A stretch of DNA of 64,000 nucleotides, taken from contig DATMAG010000009.1 in the NCBI GenBank assembly GCA_035560235.1, positions 8,624 through 72,623 on the forward strand. The letters are read 5' to 3'. The DNA is from DASRDU01 sp035560235. GTDB taxonomy: Bacteria; Acidobacteriota; Blastocatellia; RBC074. The position numbers and the translations under genes were made by a program. Below, in pieces: positions 8,901 to 16,752 of the stretch. The notes under the pieces are model-generated. The model saw nothing but the letters and a program-made list of their open reading frames with translations. It made no database searches and had not been told where the DNA came from. Every line of letters begins with the position of its first letter. Within the stretch, counting starts at the first letter, position 1.

Positions 8901-11567
8901 TTACTCATCAGATTCCTCGGCGGAAGCAAACAGGGACTGCTGATTGCTCTTCAGGCCCGGCTTTTTCAGGTGCCGCGCAAACTTCGGACGGCCTGCCGGG
9001 TCGAGTTCGTTCTGTTCGAGGTTGGAGAGAATCTCCCGCGCCCGCTCAACCACTGCGAGCGGCAGCCCGGCCAGGCGGGCGACTTCGATGCCGTAACTCT
9101 TGCTCGCGCTCCCTGGAATGACCTTGCGCAGAAAGACTATCTCGCCGCCGCGCTCCGAGACGGCTACCTGATAATTCTTCACGCCGGGGCGCAGCTTCGC
9201 GAGTTCAGTCATCTCGTGGTAATGCGTCGCAAAGAGCGTTTTGGCCGCGTGCTGCGTGCTGTCGTGCAGATATTCAGCCACTGCCCAGGCGATTGACAGC
9301 CCGTCGAAGGTCGCCGTGCCGCGCCCGACTTCATCGAGCAGCACGAGCGAACGCGGCGTGGCGGTGTTCAGGATGTTGGCCGTCTCGGTCATCTCAACCA
9401 TAAAGGTCGAACGCCCGCGCGCCAGATTGTCCGATGCTCCGACCCGCGTGAAGATGCGGTCGGTGATGGCGAGCCGGGCTGACTGCGCCGGAACGAAGCT
9501 GCCCATCTGCGCCAGAATGATGATCAGCGCCGTCTGCTTCAAAAATACGCTTTTGCCACCCATGTTCGGGCCGGTGACGATCAGCAGCCGGTCGGTCGTA
9601 TTGTTTACCAGTAAATCGTTCGGCACGAAACGTTCGCCGAGCGTTTCAATCACCGGATGGCGTCCTGATCTGATCTCGATTTCGTCGCCTTCGTGAAGCT
9701 GCGGGCGCGTGTAGTTGCGCCGGGCGGCGACCTCTGCGAGCGAGGCGATGACATCAAGCGTGGCGATGGCTCTGGCGACGCCCTGAATGCGTTTCGTCTC
9801 CTGCGCGATGCGACGGCGGATTTCGGTGAAGAGTTCGACTTCGAGTGTGCAGATGCGCTCTTCAGCGCCGAGCACCTTCGCTTCGTACTCCTTCAGTTCC
9901 GGCGTGGTGAAGCGTTCTGCCGTCGTGAGCGTCTGCTTGCGTTCGTAATCAGCCGGGACCTTGTCGCGGTTCGAGTGGCTGATCTCGATGAAATAACCGA
10001 ACACGTTATTGAATTTGACCTTGAGCGAGGCGATGCCAGTCCGCCCGCGCTCGCGGGCTTCAATGGCGGCGATGTAACTTTTGCCGCTGTGCGCCAGATT
10101 GCGCAGTTCATCGAGTTCGGGATTGAACCCGTCACGAATCATCCCCGGCTCATTCGCCGCAGCCGGCGGGGCGTCAGCGATTGATTCGGCAATCAGCGCG
10201 CGCACGTCTTCAAGGTCGTCAAAGCTGTCAGACAAAACCTGCAGCAGCGCGGCGCGCGAATCGGCGAGCGTCTGCCTCAGGCGCGGCAGGATTTCGATTG
10301 ACTGCCGCAGTGCAATCAGATCGCGTGCGGTGGCGCGGCCAAGCGTGATGCGCCCGGCGAGCCGTTCCACATCCGCGAGCGGTTCAAGCAGCCGTCTGAC
10401 CTGATCGCGCCTGATCGCCGCGCCTCTGAGTTCCTCGACCGCATCCAGCCTTGTTTCGATCTCGCCGATTCTGATGAGCGGCCTGAGCAGCCACTGCCTG
10501 AGCAGCCGCGCTCCCATGCCGGTCATCGTTTCATCAATCACGCCGAGCAGCGAATGTTTGGCATTGCCATCGCTCGCCGTCACGAGTTCGAGGTTGCCAG
10601 CCGTAGTGGCATCGAGCAGCAGGCAGTCGCTCAGTTCAAAGCAGGTGATTTCGCTCAGGTGCGCGGCCTGAGTCTTCTGCGTTTCGTTGATGTAATGCAC
10701 GGCAGCCCCGGCAGCGCAGACGGCAAACGGCTTGTTGCCGAGGCCGAAGCCATCGAGCGATGCGACGCCGAACTGCGCGCGCAGCAGCCCTTCAGCGTGG
10801 TCGTGGCCGAAGAGCCAGTCATCGAGCGGCGTCAGCGCGGGCAGATTGCTGCCGTCTCCCCGACCAGCCTCTGATAACGACCCCGGAGAAACCGGGCTGG
10901 TCGAATCGCTGGTTGAATTGCCTGCTGATGAATTGTCCGGGGCGGCTGACTCGCTGGTGATCTCGTGGGGCTGCTGTCGGCGAATCAGCGGGCCGAGCGA
11001 TGACGGGAAGATCAGCTCGCGCGGAGAAAAGACTTCGAGTTGTTCCTGAATCTTTGTCCAGGCCGCTTCGCCTGTGAACTGCGTGGCCAGAAATTCGCCG
11101 GTCGAAAGGTCCAGCAGCGCCAGTCCCATCCCTTCGCCCGCGCCGCAGACTGCGGCCAGGTAGTTGTTCTGTCGGCTTTCAAGCAACTGGCTTTCGAGCG
11201 CCGTGCCGGGCGTGATGACGCGAACGACTTCGCGGCGAACAAGCTTCTTTGTTGTCTTCGGATCTTCGGTTTGTTCACAGATGGCGACTCGATAACCCTT
11301 TCTGACGAGCCTGGCGATGTAACTGGTCGCCGCGTGATACGGCACTCCGCACATCGGAATCGGCGTGCCGTGTTCCTTCTGCCGCGCCGTCAGCGTGATC
11401 TCCATTTCACGCGAGCCGAGCAGCGCATCGTCAAAAAACAGTTCGTAAAAATCGCCGAGCCGGAAGAAGAGCAGCGTCCCCGGATGCTGTCGCTTGATTT
11501 CGTGATACTGCCGCAGCATCGGCGTCAACTGGTTTGAGAGGTTCGATTGCTTGTCAGTAGCTGACAT
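8901..11567 (-). CDS. mutS: DNA mismatch repair protein MutS
   Basis: 888 residues, slightly longer than E. coli MutS (853). The N-terminal mismatch-recognition domain has the FFRLGDFYELFFDDA motif, whose first Phe with the later Glu contacts the mismatch. The clamp and lever domains follow. The ABC-type ATPase has Walker A GPNMGGKS, signature region SDNLARGRSTFM and Walker B LVLLDEVGRGT, then ATHYHE. An extra low-complexity Ser/Asp/Pro-rich insert at about residues 207-245 explains the added length; it lies between the mismatch and connector domains. The protein binds mismatched DNA and recruits MutL; no mutL is in the window. The start codon has no Shine-Dalgarno sequence and is preceded by the largest CCACT-type repeat array. 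Confidence 0.97.
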   Translation of the reverse strand: MSATDKQSNLSNQLTPMLRQYHEIKRQHPGTLLFFRLGDFYELFFDDALLGSREMEITLTARQKEHGTPIPMCGVPYHAATSYIARLVRKGYRVAICEQTEDPKTTKKLVRREVVRVITPGTALESQLLESRQNNYLAAVCGAGEGMGLALLDLSTGEFLATQFTGEAAWTKIQEQLEVFSPRELIFPSSLGPLIRRQQPHEITSESAAPDNSSAGNSTSDSTSPVSPGSLSEAGRGDGSNLPALTPLDDWLFGHDHAEGLLRAQFGVASLDGFGLGNKPFAVCAAGAAVHYINETQKTQAAHLSEITCFELSDCLLLDATTAGNLELVTASDGNAKHSLLGVIDETMTGMGARLLRQWLLRPLIRIGEIETRLDAVEELRGAAIRRDQVRRLLEPLADVERLAGRITLGRATARDLIALRQSIEILPRLRQTLADSRAALLQVLSDSFDDLEDVRALIAESIADAPPAAANEPGMIRDGFNPELDELRNLAHSGKSYIAAIEARERGRTGIASLKVKFNNVFGYFIEISHSNRDKVPADYERKQTLTTAERFTTPELKEYEAKVLGAEERICTLEVELFTEIRRRIAQETKRIQGVARAIATLDVIASLAEVAARRNYTRPQLHEGDEIEIRSGRHPVIETLGERFVPNDLLVNNTTDRLLIVTGPNMGGKSVFLKQTALIIILAQMGSFVPAQSARLAITDRIFTRVGASDNLARGRSTFMVEMTETANILNTATPRSLVLLDEVGRGTATFDGLSIAWAVAEYLHDSTQHAAKTLFATHYHEMTELAKLRPGVKNYQVAVSERGGEIVFLRKVIPGSASKSYGIEVARLAGLPLAVVERAREILSNLEQNELDPAGRPKFARHLKKPGLKSNQQSLFASAEESDE

Positions 11568-11572
11568 AAGTT

Positions 11573-11687
11573 CAGTGGTTAGTGGTTAGTGGTCAGTGGT
11601 TAGTGGTCAGTGGTCAGTTGTTGGCAGTCAGTGGTCAGAGAGGAATCGGATCGTACAATTCACAACTCACAACCAGCTACTGACCAC
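11573..11687. repeat. tandem AGTGGTTAGTGGTC repeat array upstream of mutS
   Basis: From 11574 to about 11616 the plus strand is a near-continuous run of AGTGGTTA/AGTGGTCA units. After a divergent stretch an inverted CTGACCAC closes the element at 11687. Read toward mutS (minus strand) it ends CCACT, 6 bases before the ATG. Units are too short and lack unique spacers, so it is not a CRISPR array. Confidence 0.85.
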
Positions 11688-11700
11688 GGCCTTTTCTCAG

Positions 11701-12226
11701 CTATTCGATGATTGATTTGAATTCCTTTTCTTCGCGCAAGGCGGCAAATTCGGAAGCCTGTGCGAGAGGGCTGAGGTCATTGAATCCCTTCTCAACTGCG
11801 CGCCTGAGCGTTTCGGGCGCGGATCTTCCGGCTCCGCTCTGAGCCTGCTTCAGAGGCCGCGATGAAAAACTGCGTGCGCAGCCGGTGCGAAACTGTCCGC
11901 TCGCTCGTCGGGTGCTGATCTTCCGCCTTCTTCTCCAGATCAGCGCTCAGCCGACGAATTTGACTGGACGACTGAGTGGGCGATTCGCTTCTGCGGAGCG
12001 AATCGCAGAGCGTGAAAAATTCGCGGGCGCGCAATTCCTGCCGCCGATCCTGTTGCCTGAGCGTGCGGCTTTGATTTCCTTCGCGCCTCTCAGACGAATA
12101 CGACGACGGCAGAAAGAGCGCGTAACTTTGCGTCGCACCGGCCCGGACCGTGAGCTTTTCAATCACTCCGCCGCGCAGTCTGAATACCGGGTTGCTTTTC
12201 CAGGCGCAGAATTCATGAAGTTTCAC
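11701..12226 (-). pseudogene. decayed remnant of an exported hydrolase-like/TPR protein
   Basis: On the minus strand a GTG overlapping the pfkA stop opens a 144-codon frame. It begins with GVIEKLTVRAGATQSYALFLPSSYS, which matches my memory of the N-terminus of alpha/beta-hydrolase-like proteins of Acidobacteriota (usually followed by a WPILYAFDPG-type strand). Here it passes directly into a TPR-like helical segment (REFFTLCDSLRRSE, IRRLSADLEKKAED, TQFFIAASEAGSE), so the catalytic domain appears deleted. Near 11825 the good coding signal jumps to another frame, reading LRRAVEKGFNDLSPLAQ and then EFAALREEKEFKSIIE to a TAG at 11701. That is a typical TPR-protein tail. I read this as a gene broken by an internal deletion plus a frameshift. 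The family assignment is from memory and uncertain. Confidence 0.6.
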
Positions 12227-13269
12227 CCTTCAAAGACGCGCGCGACGCGGATCAGTTCTGGATCAACGGGTCTGGGCTGAGCGACGGCTTCTTCGAGCGG
12301 AACGCTCGTGACGTTCAGTCCTCTGATGGCGGCCATTCTGCCGAACTCTTCGGCCAGCACCATTTCAAAGGCCTTGATGCCGAGCCGCGTGGCCAGAATG
12401 CGATCAAAAGCTGTCGGCGAACCGCCGCGCTGCATATAACCCAGGATCGTGGCGCGGGCGTCAATGCCTGTGACCTCCTCGATCTTTGCAGCCAGGATCG
12501 GGCCGATGCCGCCGAGGCGTTCGCCGTGATAGATTGCCTGGCGCTGTTCCTGGGTCAGAAAATCCTCGTCAGGATGCGGGCGGGCATCTTCTGAAACGAC
12601 GATGATCGAAAAGAGCCGACCGGAGTTGCGCCGCAGCGTCAGCACATCACAGACCTCTGAGAGTCTGAAGGGGGCTTCGGGCACCAGCACCACGTCCGAG
12701 CCTCCGGCAATCGCGCCGAGCGTGGCGATCCAGCCGCTGTGCCGCCCCATCACTTCGACCACCATCACGCGATGATGCGACTCGGCGGTTGAATGGAGCC
12801 GGTCAATCGCTTCGGCCACGACTGAAACGGCTGAGTCCATGCCGATGGTGTAATCGGTGCCGCCCAGGTCGTTGTCAATCGTTTTGGGCACGCCGACAAT
12901 CGGGTAGCCCTGCTCCCTGAACATGCGACTTGCGGCGGTGAGCGTGCCTTCACCGCCGACCACGATCAGCGCATCGAGTGAGTTGCGATTCCAGGTGTCA
13001 CGAATCATCTGCAACCGTTCCGGATCGCTCAGCGGGTCGGTGCGCGAAGTCCCTATGATCGTGCCGCCGCGGGGCAGCACGCCGCTGATCGTCTGGCGTG
13101 TCAGCAGTTCGAGGTTGTTTTCAATCAGCCCGAGCCAGCCGTTCTTCACTCCCATGACTGTCACCCCGTCCAGGCGCGCCCGGCGCACGACAGCGCGAAT
13201 GACGGCGTTGATGCCCGGACAATCGCCGCCGCCGGTCATGATTCCAGTCTTTCTGATGCGATTGTTCAT
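12223..13269 (-). CDS. pfkA: 6-phosphofructokinase
   Basis: 348 residues; phosphorylates fructose 6-phosphate in glycolysis. Motifs: GGGDCPGIN (13-21), GGEGT (105-109), PKTIDNDLGGTDYTIG with the catalytic Asp132, and MGRHSGWIA. At the two positions that decide the phosphoryl donor it has Gly108 (as in ATP enzymes; PPi enzymes have Asp) and Lys129 (as in PPi enzymes). This G/K pairing, with GGDCPG instead of GGDAPG, is typical of the actinobacterial-type group III enzymes, of which several are ATP-dependent. I therefore predict ATP use, without proof. It is divergent from tsaB. Its stop overlaps the GTG of the remnant downstream. Confidence 0.94.
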   Translation of the reverse strand: MNNRIRKTGIMTGGGDCPGINAVIRAVVRRARLDGVTVMGVKNGWLGLIENNLELLTRQTISGVLPRGGTIIGTSRTDPLSDPERLQMIRDTWNRNSLDALIVVGGEGTLTAASRMFREQGYPIVGVPKTIDNDLGGTDYTIGMDSAVSVVAEAIDRLHSTAESHHRVMVVEVMGRHSGWIATLGAIAGGSDVVLVPEAPFRLSEVCDVLTLRRNSGRLFSIIVVSEDARPHPDEDFLTQEQRQAIYHGERLGGIGPILAAKIEEVTGIDARATILGYMQRGGSPTAFDRILATRLGIKAFEMVLAEEFGRMAAIRGLNVTSVPLEEAVAQPRPVDPELIRVARVFEG

Positions 13270-13398
13270 CGTGATTTGACTACTGACTGCTGCCGAAGCA
13301 GATGTGGACTGGTGTTTGTTATGAGTTCAATCGAACTATATAATCCGCTTCTTCAGAGTGTCAAACCAGGGTCTGGCGAGGCTTCACGAAATATCGCG

Positions 13399-14169
13399 AT
13401 GACGGATATGACAGGTGCTTCAGAGAATGAAACCAGCGCGGATCAGTTGAATGATTCAGGGCCGCTGGTGCTGGCTGTTGATACTTCATCGCCTCAGGCC
13501 GGGCTGGCGCTTGCGCGCGGCGTGCGTCTTCTTGCCGTCATCACTGATCAGTCGGGCAGACCGCATTCACAGACGCTCTTTCAGAACCTGAATCAGCTGC
13601 TCGGTGAGGCGGGGCTGCGGCCTGACGAGGTTGATGCCTTTGCCGTAGTGACCGGGCCGGGCAGCTTCACTGGCCTGCGCGTCGGGATGGCAGCAGTCAA
13701 AGGCCTGGCGCACACGCTCGGTCGTCCGGCTCTGGGAGTAACGACGATTGATGCCTGGGCGCTGGCCGCTGGCGTCAGTGGCCGGGTGCTGGTGATGATT
13801 GATGCGATGCGCGGCGAAGTCTTCTGCGGCCTGCGTGAAGTGAATTCGAACGGAAAGCAGCCATCAATTCAATCTGCAGGTCGTGATCTGTCGGCCAGTC
13901 CCGAAGCCGCGCTGGCGCAGATGAAATCGCTGATTGCCGATGGCGAAGTCACTGTGATCGGCACCGGAACCGATCGTTATCATGAAATGATTGCGCGCGA
14001 ACTGCCGCACGCTGCCGTGCTGACAGGGCATCCGGCGCTCGCTCCGCACGTGGCCAAGTATGCTGCGACGCTGCTTGAGGCCGGCTCGCTGCCGGAGGTG
14101 AAGGCCTGTTATCTCAGGCCGTCTGACGCGGAGATCAAATTTCCCGCGCTGCTTCAACCGCATGCATAA
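13399..14169 (+). CDS. tsaB: tRNA threonylcarbamoyladenosine biosynthesis protein TsaB
   Basis: About 256 residues from ATG 13399. Earlier in-frame ATGs (13321, 13276) would give an extra N-terminus the family lacks; none has a clear ribosome site, so the start is uncertain. The ASKHA-fold signature is clear: LAVDTSSPQAGLAL, then GRPHSQTLFQNLNQLL, then VVTGPGSFTGLRVGMAAVKG. TsaB is the scaffold partner of TsaD in forming t6A37 on ANN-decoding tRNAs. It overlaps rimI by 8 bases, a coupling seen in many bacteria. Confidence 0.93.
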   Translation: MTDMTGASENETSADQLNDSGPLVLAVDTSSPQAGLALARGVRLLAVITDQSGRPHSQTLFQNLNQLLGEAGLRPDEVDAFAVVTGPGSFTGLRVGMAAVKGLAHTLGRPALGVTTIDAWALAAGVSGRVLVMIDAMRGEVFCGLREVNSNGKQPSIQSAGRDLSASPEAALAQMKSLIADGEVTVIGTGTDRYHEMIARELPHAAVLTGHPALAPHVAKYAATLLEAGSLPEVKACYLRPSDAEIKFPALLQPHA

Positions 14170-14707
14170 GGCTCAGACAATTCAGGGCAGCTTTCGCATT
14201 GAACCAATGCGCGCCTCAGACATCGCGGCGGTTGAGGAACTGGAACGTCAGGGCGGGCTGACAAGCTGGGGCGCAGGCTGTTACCGGCGCGACCTGGACA
14301 ATCCCCATTTCATTCTGCTCGTCGCGCGTAAGGTTCAGGAGGGCGAGCCGCGGATCGTCGGATTTCTGAATGCCTGGGTGGTGGCCGATGAATTTCAGCT
14401 CAACAACATGGCCGTCAGCCCGTCAGCCCGGCGGCAGGGAATCGGCTCGGCGCTGCTCGCCGCCGCCCTGCGCCTCGCCGGTGAACAGGGCGCGGCGCGC
14501 GGAGTGCTGGATGTGCGCGCAGCCAATCAGGCCGCGCAGGCTCTTTACCGCAGGTTCGGGTTCAGCGTGGCGGGCGTGAGAAGAAATTACTATCACAACC
14601 CGCCGGATGATTCGTGGCTGATGGTCTGTGAAATCAGCCGCGCGGATCAGCGCCCCAGGCTGAATCGGCAGCCTCAGGACCGGACGAAGGAAGAAGAGAG
14701 AACATAA
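14162..14707 (+). CDS. rimI: GNAT N-acetyltransferase, RimI family
   Basis: 181 residues. The GNAT fold is clear: IEPMRASDIAAVEELE at the start, FQLNNMAVSPSARRQGIGSALL as the acetyl-CoA-binding strand and loop (RQGIGS), then LDVRAANQAAQALYRRFGF. RimI acetylates the N-terminal alanine of ribosomal protein S18 and relatives acetylate other N-termini. The start overlaps tsaB, and the tsaB-rimI pairing is widely conserved. The last 25 or so residues are a charged tail beyond the usual end of the fold. Confidence 0.9.
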   Translation: MHKAQTIQGSFRIEPMRASDIAAVEELERQGGLTSWGAGCYRRDLDNPHFILLVARKVQEGEPRIVGFLNAWVVADEFQLNNMAVSPSARRQGIGSALLAAALRLAGEQGAARGVLDVRAANQAAQALYRRFGFSVAGVRRNYYHNPPDDSWLMVCEISRADQRPRLNRQPQDRTKEEERT

Positions 14708-14742
14708 GGCCGCGGCGGTCTGCTGCCGCTTTCGGGCGCTGG

Positions 14743-14770
14743 TTGACAAACCTTCTTTCAAACCTATAAT
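14743..14770 (+). promoter_or_regulatory. consensus sigma-70 promoter of the yceD-rpmF-fab cluster
   Basis: A perfect -35 hexamer TTGACA (14743-14748) and a perfect -10 hexamer TATAAT (14765-14770) are separated by 16 bases. Transcription would start near 14777, about 28 bases before yceD. This is the strongest promoter-like pair I saw in the window, as fits ribosomal and fatty-acid genes. Confidence 0.85.
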
Positions 14771-14804
14771 TGTCAGCTTTTGTTGAGAGGCGGCGAGAGT
14801 CATC

Positions 14805-15332
14805 ATGCTGATCTCACTGGCACGTCTGACACCTGAAGGCATCAGGTTCGAGCATCAATATAAAGATGATGAAATTGACCTGAGCCAGCACGATTTTCTG
14901 TTCCGAAGGCCGCCGCTGGTTGCCGGTCGCATCACCCGCGCCGGAGTTGACCTGAAGGTAAGCGGGCAGATGCAGGCGGTGCTGGAACTGCCCTGCGACC
15001 GCTGCCTTGCGCCGGTAAGCATCGAAACCGATCAGCCGTTCGAACTCTTCTACTCGCCCGGCGAGTACGAAGCGGGCAAGGTCGGTGAGACTGAACTGCA
15101 CGGGCGCGATCTTGATTTTTCGGTCTATGAAAGTGACGAGTTCGAGCTGGATGAACTCGTGCTCGAACAGCTCGAACTGAATCTGCCGTCGCGGGTGTTG
15201 TGCCGCGAGGAGTGCAGAGGTTTATGCCCGCAGTGCGGGACTGATCTGAATTATGAACAGTGTCAGTGCCAGGAGCCGGTTGATCCGCGCTGGCAGGCGC
15301 TGGCTGAACTGAAAAGACAGAGTGACGAGTGA
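14805..15332 (+). CDS. yceD: YceD family protein (DUF177), 23S rRNA accumulation protein
   Basis: 175 residues. YceD/DUF177 proteins almost always precede rpmF and are linked to 23S rRNA accumulation. The family signature CDRCLAP is present at about residue 65, and a Cys-rich tail (CREECRGLCPQCGTDLN with CQC after it) could bind zinc. A purine-rich GAGAGGCGGCGAGAG precedes ATG 14805. First gene after the consensus promoter, 33 bases before rpmF. Confidence 0.9.
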   Translation: MLISLARLTPEGIRFEHQYKDDEIDLSQHDFLFRRPPLVAGRITRAGVDLKVSGQMQAVLELPCDRCLAPVSIETDQPFELFYSPGEYEAGKVGETELHGRDLDFSVYESDEFELDELVLEQLELNLPSRVLCREECRGLCPQCGTDLNYEQCQCQEPVDPRWQALAELKRQSDE

Positions 15333-15365
15333 GTCCTGGTCACTGTCCTTATCCGGAGAGTTATT

Positions 15366-15545
15366 ATGCCGAATCCCAAACGACGCCATTCCAAATCACG
15401 CAGCCGGATGCGCCGCGCGCACGATGCGCTGCAGAAAGCCAATCTGACAGCCTGTTCCAACTGCCAGCGGCTGAAACTCCCGCACCGCGTCTGCCCGTAC
15501 TGCGGTTATTACGCCGGTCGCCAGGTCGTCGAGATTGAGGAATAA
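15366..15545 (+). CDS. rpmF: 50S ribosomal protein L32
   Basis: 59 residues, identified by reading the frame after yceD. Sequence opens MPNPKRRHSKSRSRMRRAHD, the L32 signature. Four cysteines follow in the zinc-binding form (CSNCQRLKL, then CPYCGYYAGRQV). Length is normal for L32. It sits between yceD and plsX as in most bacteria. Confidence 0.97.
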   Translation: MPNPKRRHSKSRSRMRRAHDALQKANLTACSNCQRLKLPHRVCPYCGYYAGRQVVEIEE

Positions 15546-15550
15546 ATGAC

Positions 15551-15634
15551 GGACGGGGAGACGGGGTGATTCAGAGCCTGAATCCGTGCCCGGTCTCCCG
15601 GTTTCCCGTTCTCCCCGTCTCCCCAACCCCGCCC
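15551..15634. repeat. GACGGGGAGACGGGG inverted repeat between rpmF and plsX
   Basis: GACGGGGAGACGGGG (from 15552) faces CCCGTTCTCCCCGTCTCCCC near 15604-15624 across a roughly 40-base loop. The C-rich arm runs to within a few bases of the plsX ATG, which has no Shine-Dalgarno sequence. Confidence 0.75.
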
Positions 15635-15638
15635 CGCT

Positions 15639-16700
15639 ATGCTCACCAGAATCGCACTTGATGCGATGGGCGGCGATTACGCGCCCGTCAGCGAAGTCGA
15701 AGGTGCGCTCCAGGCCGCGCAGGATCTGCGTGTCGGCGTTGTCCTCGTCGGCCCCGCTCAGCTCATCGTTGATGAGTTGAAAAAGCACGGCTACAACTAC
15801 CACGCGCGCCAGAAACGGGTTTACAACAACCGGGCAAAACGGTTGCCGATTGAGATCGTCAATGCCACCGAGGTCATCACGATGGGCGAATCGGTGGCGA
15901 AGGCCGTGCGCAGCAAGCGCGACTCCTCGATCCGCGTGGCGGCGCGGCTCGTGCGCGAAGGCTATGCCCAGGGCCTGGTGAGCGCGGGCAACACGGGCGC
16001 GGTGATGATGACGACGAAACTCATCATCGGCACGCTTCCGGCGGTTGATCGTCCGGCGCTCGCGGCAGTCTTTCCGACGATTCAGAGCAACGGTGTGGTG
16101 CTGCTCGATGTCGGCGCGAATGCTGAATGCAAGCCGGAACACCTGAAACAGTTCGCCGTGATGGGGGCGGTCTATTCGCGCAACATCCTCGGCGTGCGGG
16201 TGCCTAAGGTCGGGCTGATGAGCATCGGTGAAGAGGAAGCCAAGGGCAATGATCTGACGAAAGAGGCGCTGCGGCTGCTCAAGGCCGCGCCCATCAACTT
16301 CATCGGCAACGTGGAAGGACGCGACATTTACACTGGCGAAGTTGATGTGATAGTCTGCGACGGGTTTACCGGCAACGTAATTCTGAAGACGAGTGAGGGC
16401 CTGATAGAAGCAATGATGGGCCTGCTCAAGACTGAACTCGGTCAGACAATCCTGACGCAGGCGGGCGCTCTGCTGTCGCGCACGGCATTCCGCAGCGTCA
16501 AAAAGCGCCTGGATTATTCGGAATTCGGCGGCGCTCCACTGCTCGGAGCGCGGGAAATCTGCATCATCTGTCACGGTCGTTCCAACGCCAAAGCCATCCG
16601 CAACGCGATTCGCATTGCCAGAGAGTTCCACGAAGGCAAACTCAACAGTCGCATTGAAGCCGATCTTGATGAAATTGCCGGGCTGGAAGCCAGAGAGTAG
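15639..16700 (+). CDS. plsX: phosphate acyltransferase PlsX
   Basis: 353 residues. PlsX converts acyl-ACP to acyl-phosphate for glycerolipid synthesis by PlsY. The N-terminus RIALDAMGGDYAP is diagnostic, and the central region has SAGNTGAVM and VVLLDVGANAECKPEHL. The C-terminus has VCDGFTGNVILKTSEG. Length is normal. The start codon is preceded by the C-rich arm of a repeat, with no visible ribosome site. It is the third gene of the cluster. Confidence 0.96.
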   Translation: MLTRIALDAMGGDYAPVSEVEGALQAAQDLRVGVVLVGPAQLIVDELKKHGYNYHARQKRVYNNRAKRLPIEIVNATEVITMGESVAKAVRSKRDSSIRVAARLVREGYAQGLVSAGNTGAVMMTTKLIIGTLPAVDRPALAAVFPTIQSNGVVLLDVGANAECKPEHLKQFAVMGAVYSRNILGVRVPKVGLMSIGEEEAKGNDLTKEALRLLKAAPINFIGNVEGRDIYTGEVDVIVCDGFTGNVILKTSEGLIEAMMGLLKTELGQTILTQAGALLSRTAFRSVKKRLDYSEFGGAPLLGAREICIICHGRSNAKAIRNAIRIAREFHEGKLNSRIEADLDEIAGLEARE

Positions 16701-16752
16701 CGCCCTGATTTTTCACCTGATTATTCAGATGACGCTGACAGGGGAGGAGTGA

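Noticed and set aside
11573..11687. CRISPR array
   Set aside because: The units are only 7-14 bases, contiguous, with no spacers, and no cas gene is in the window.
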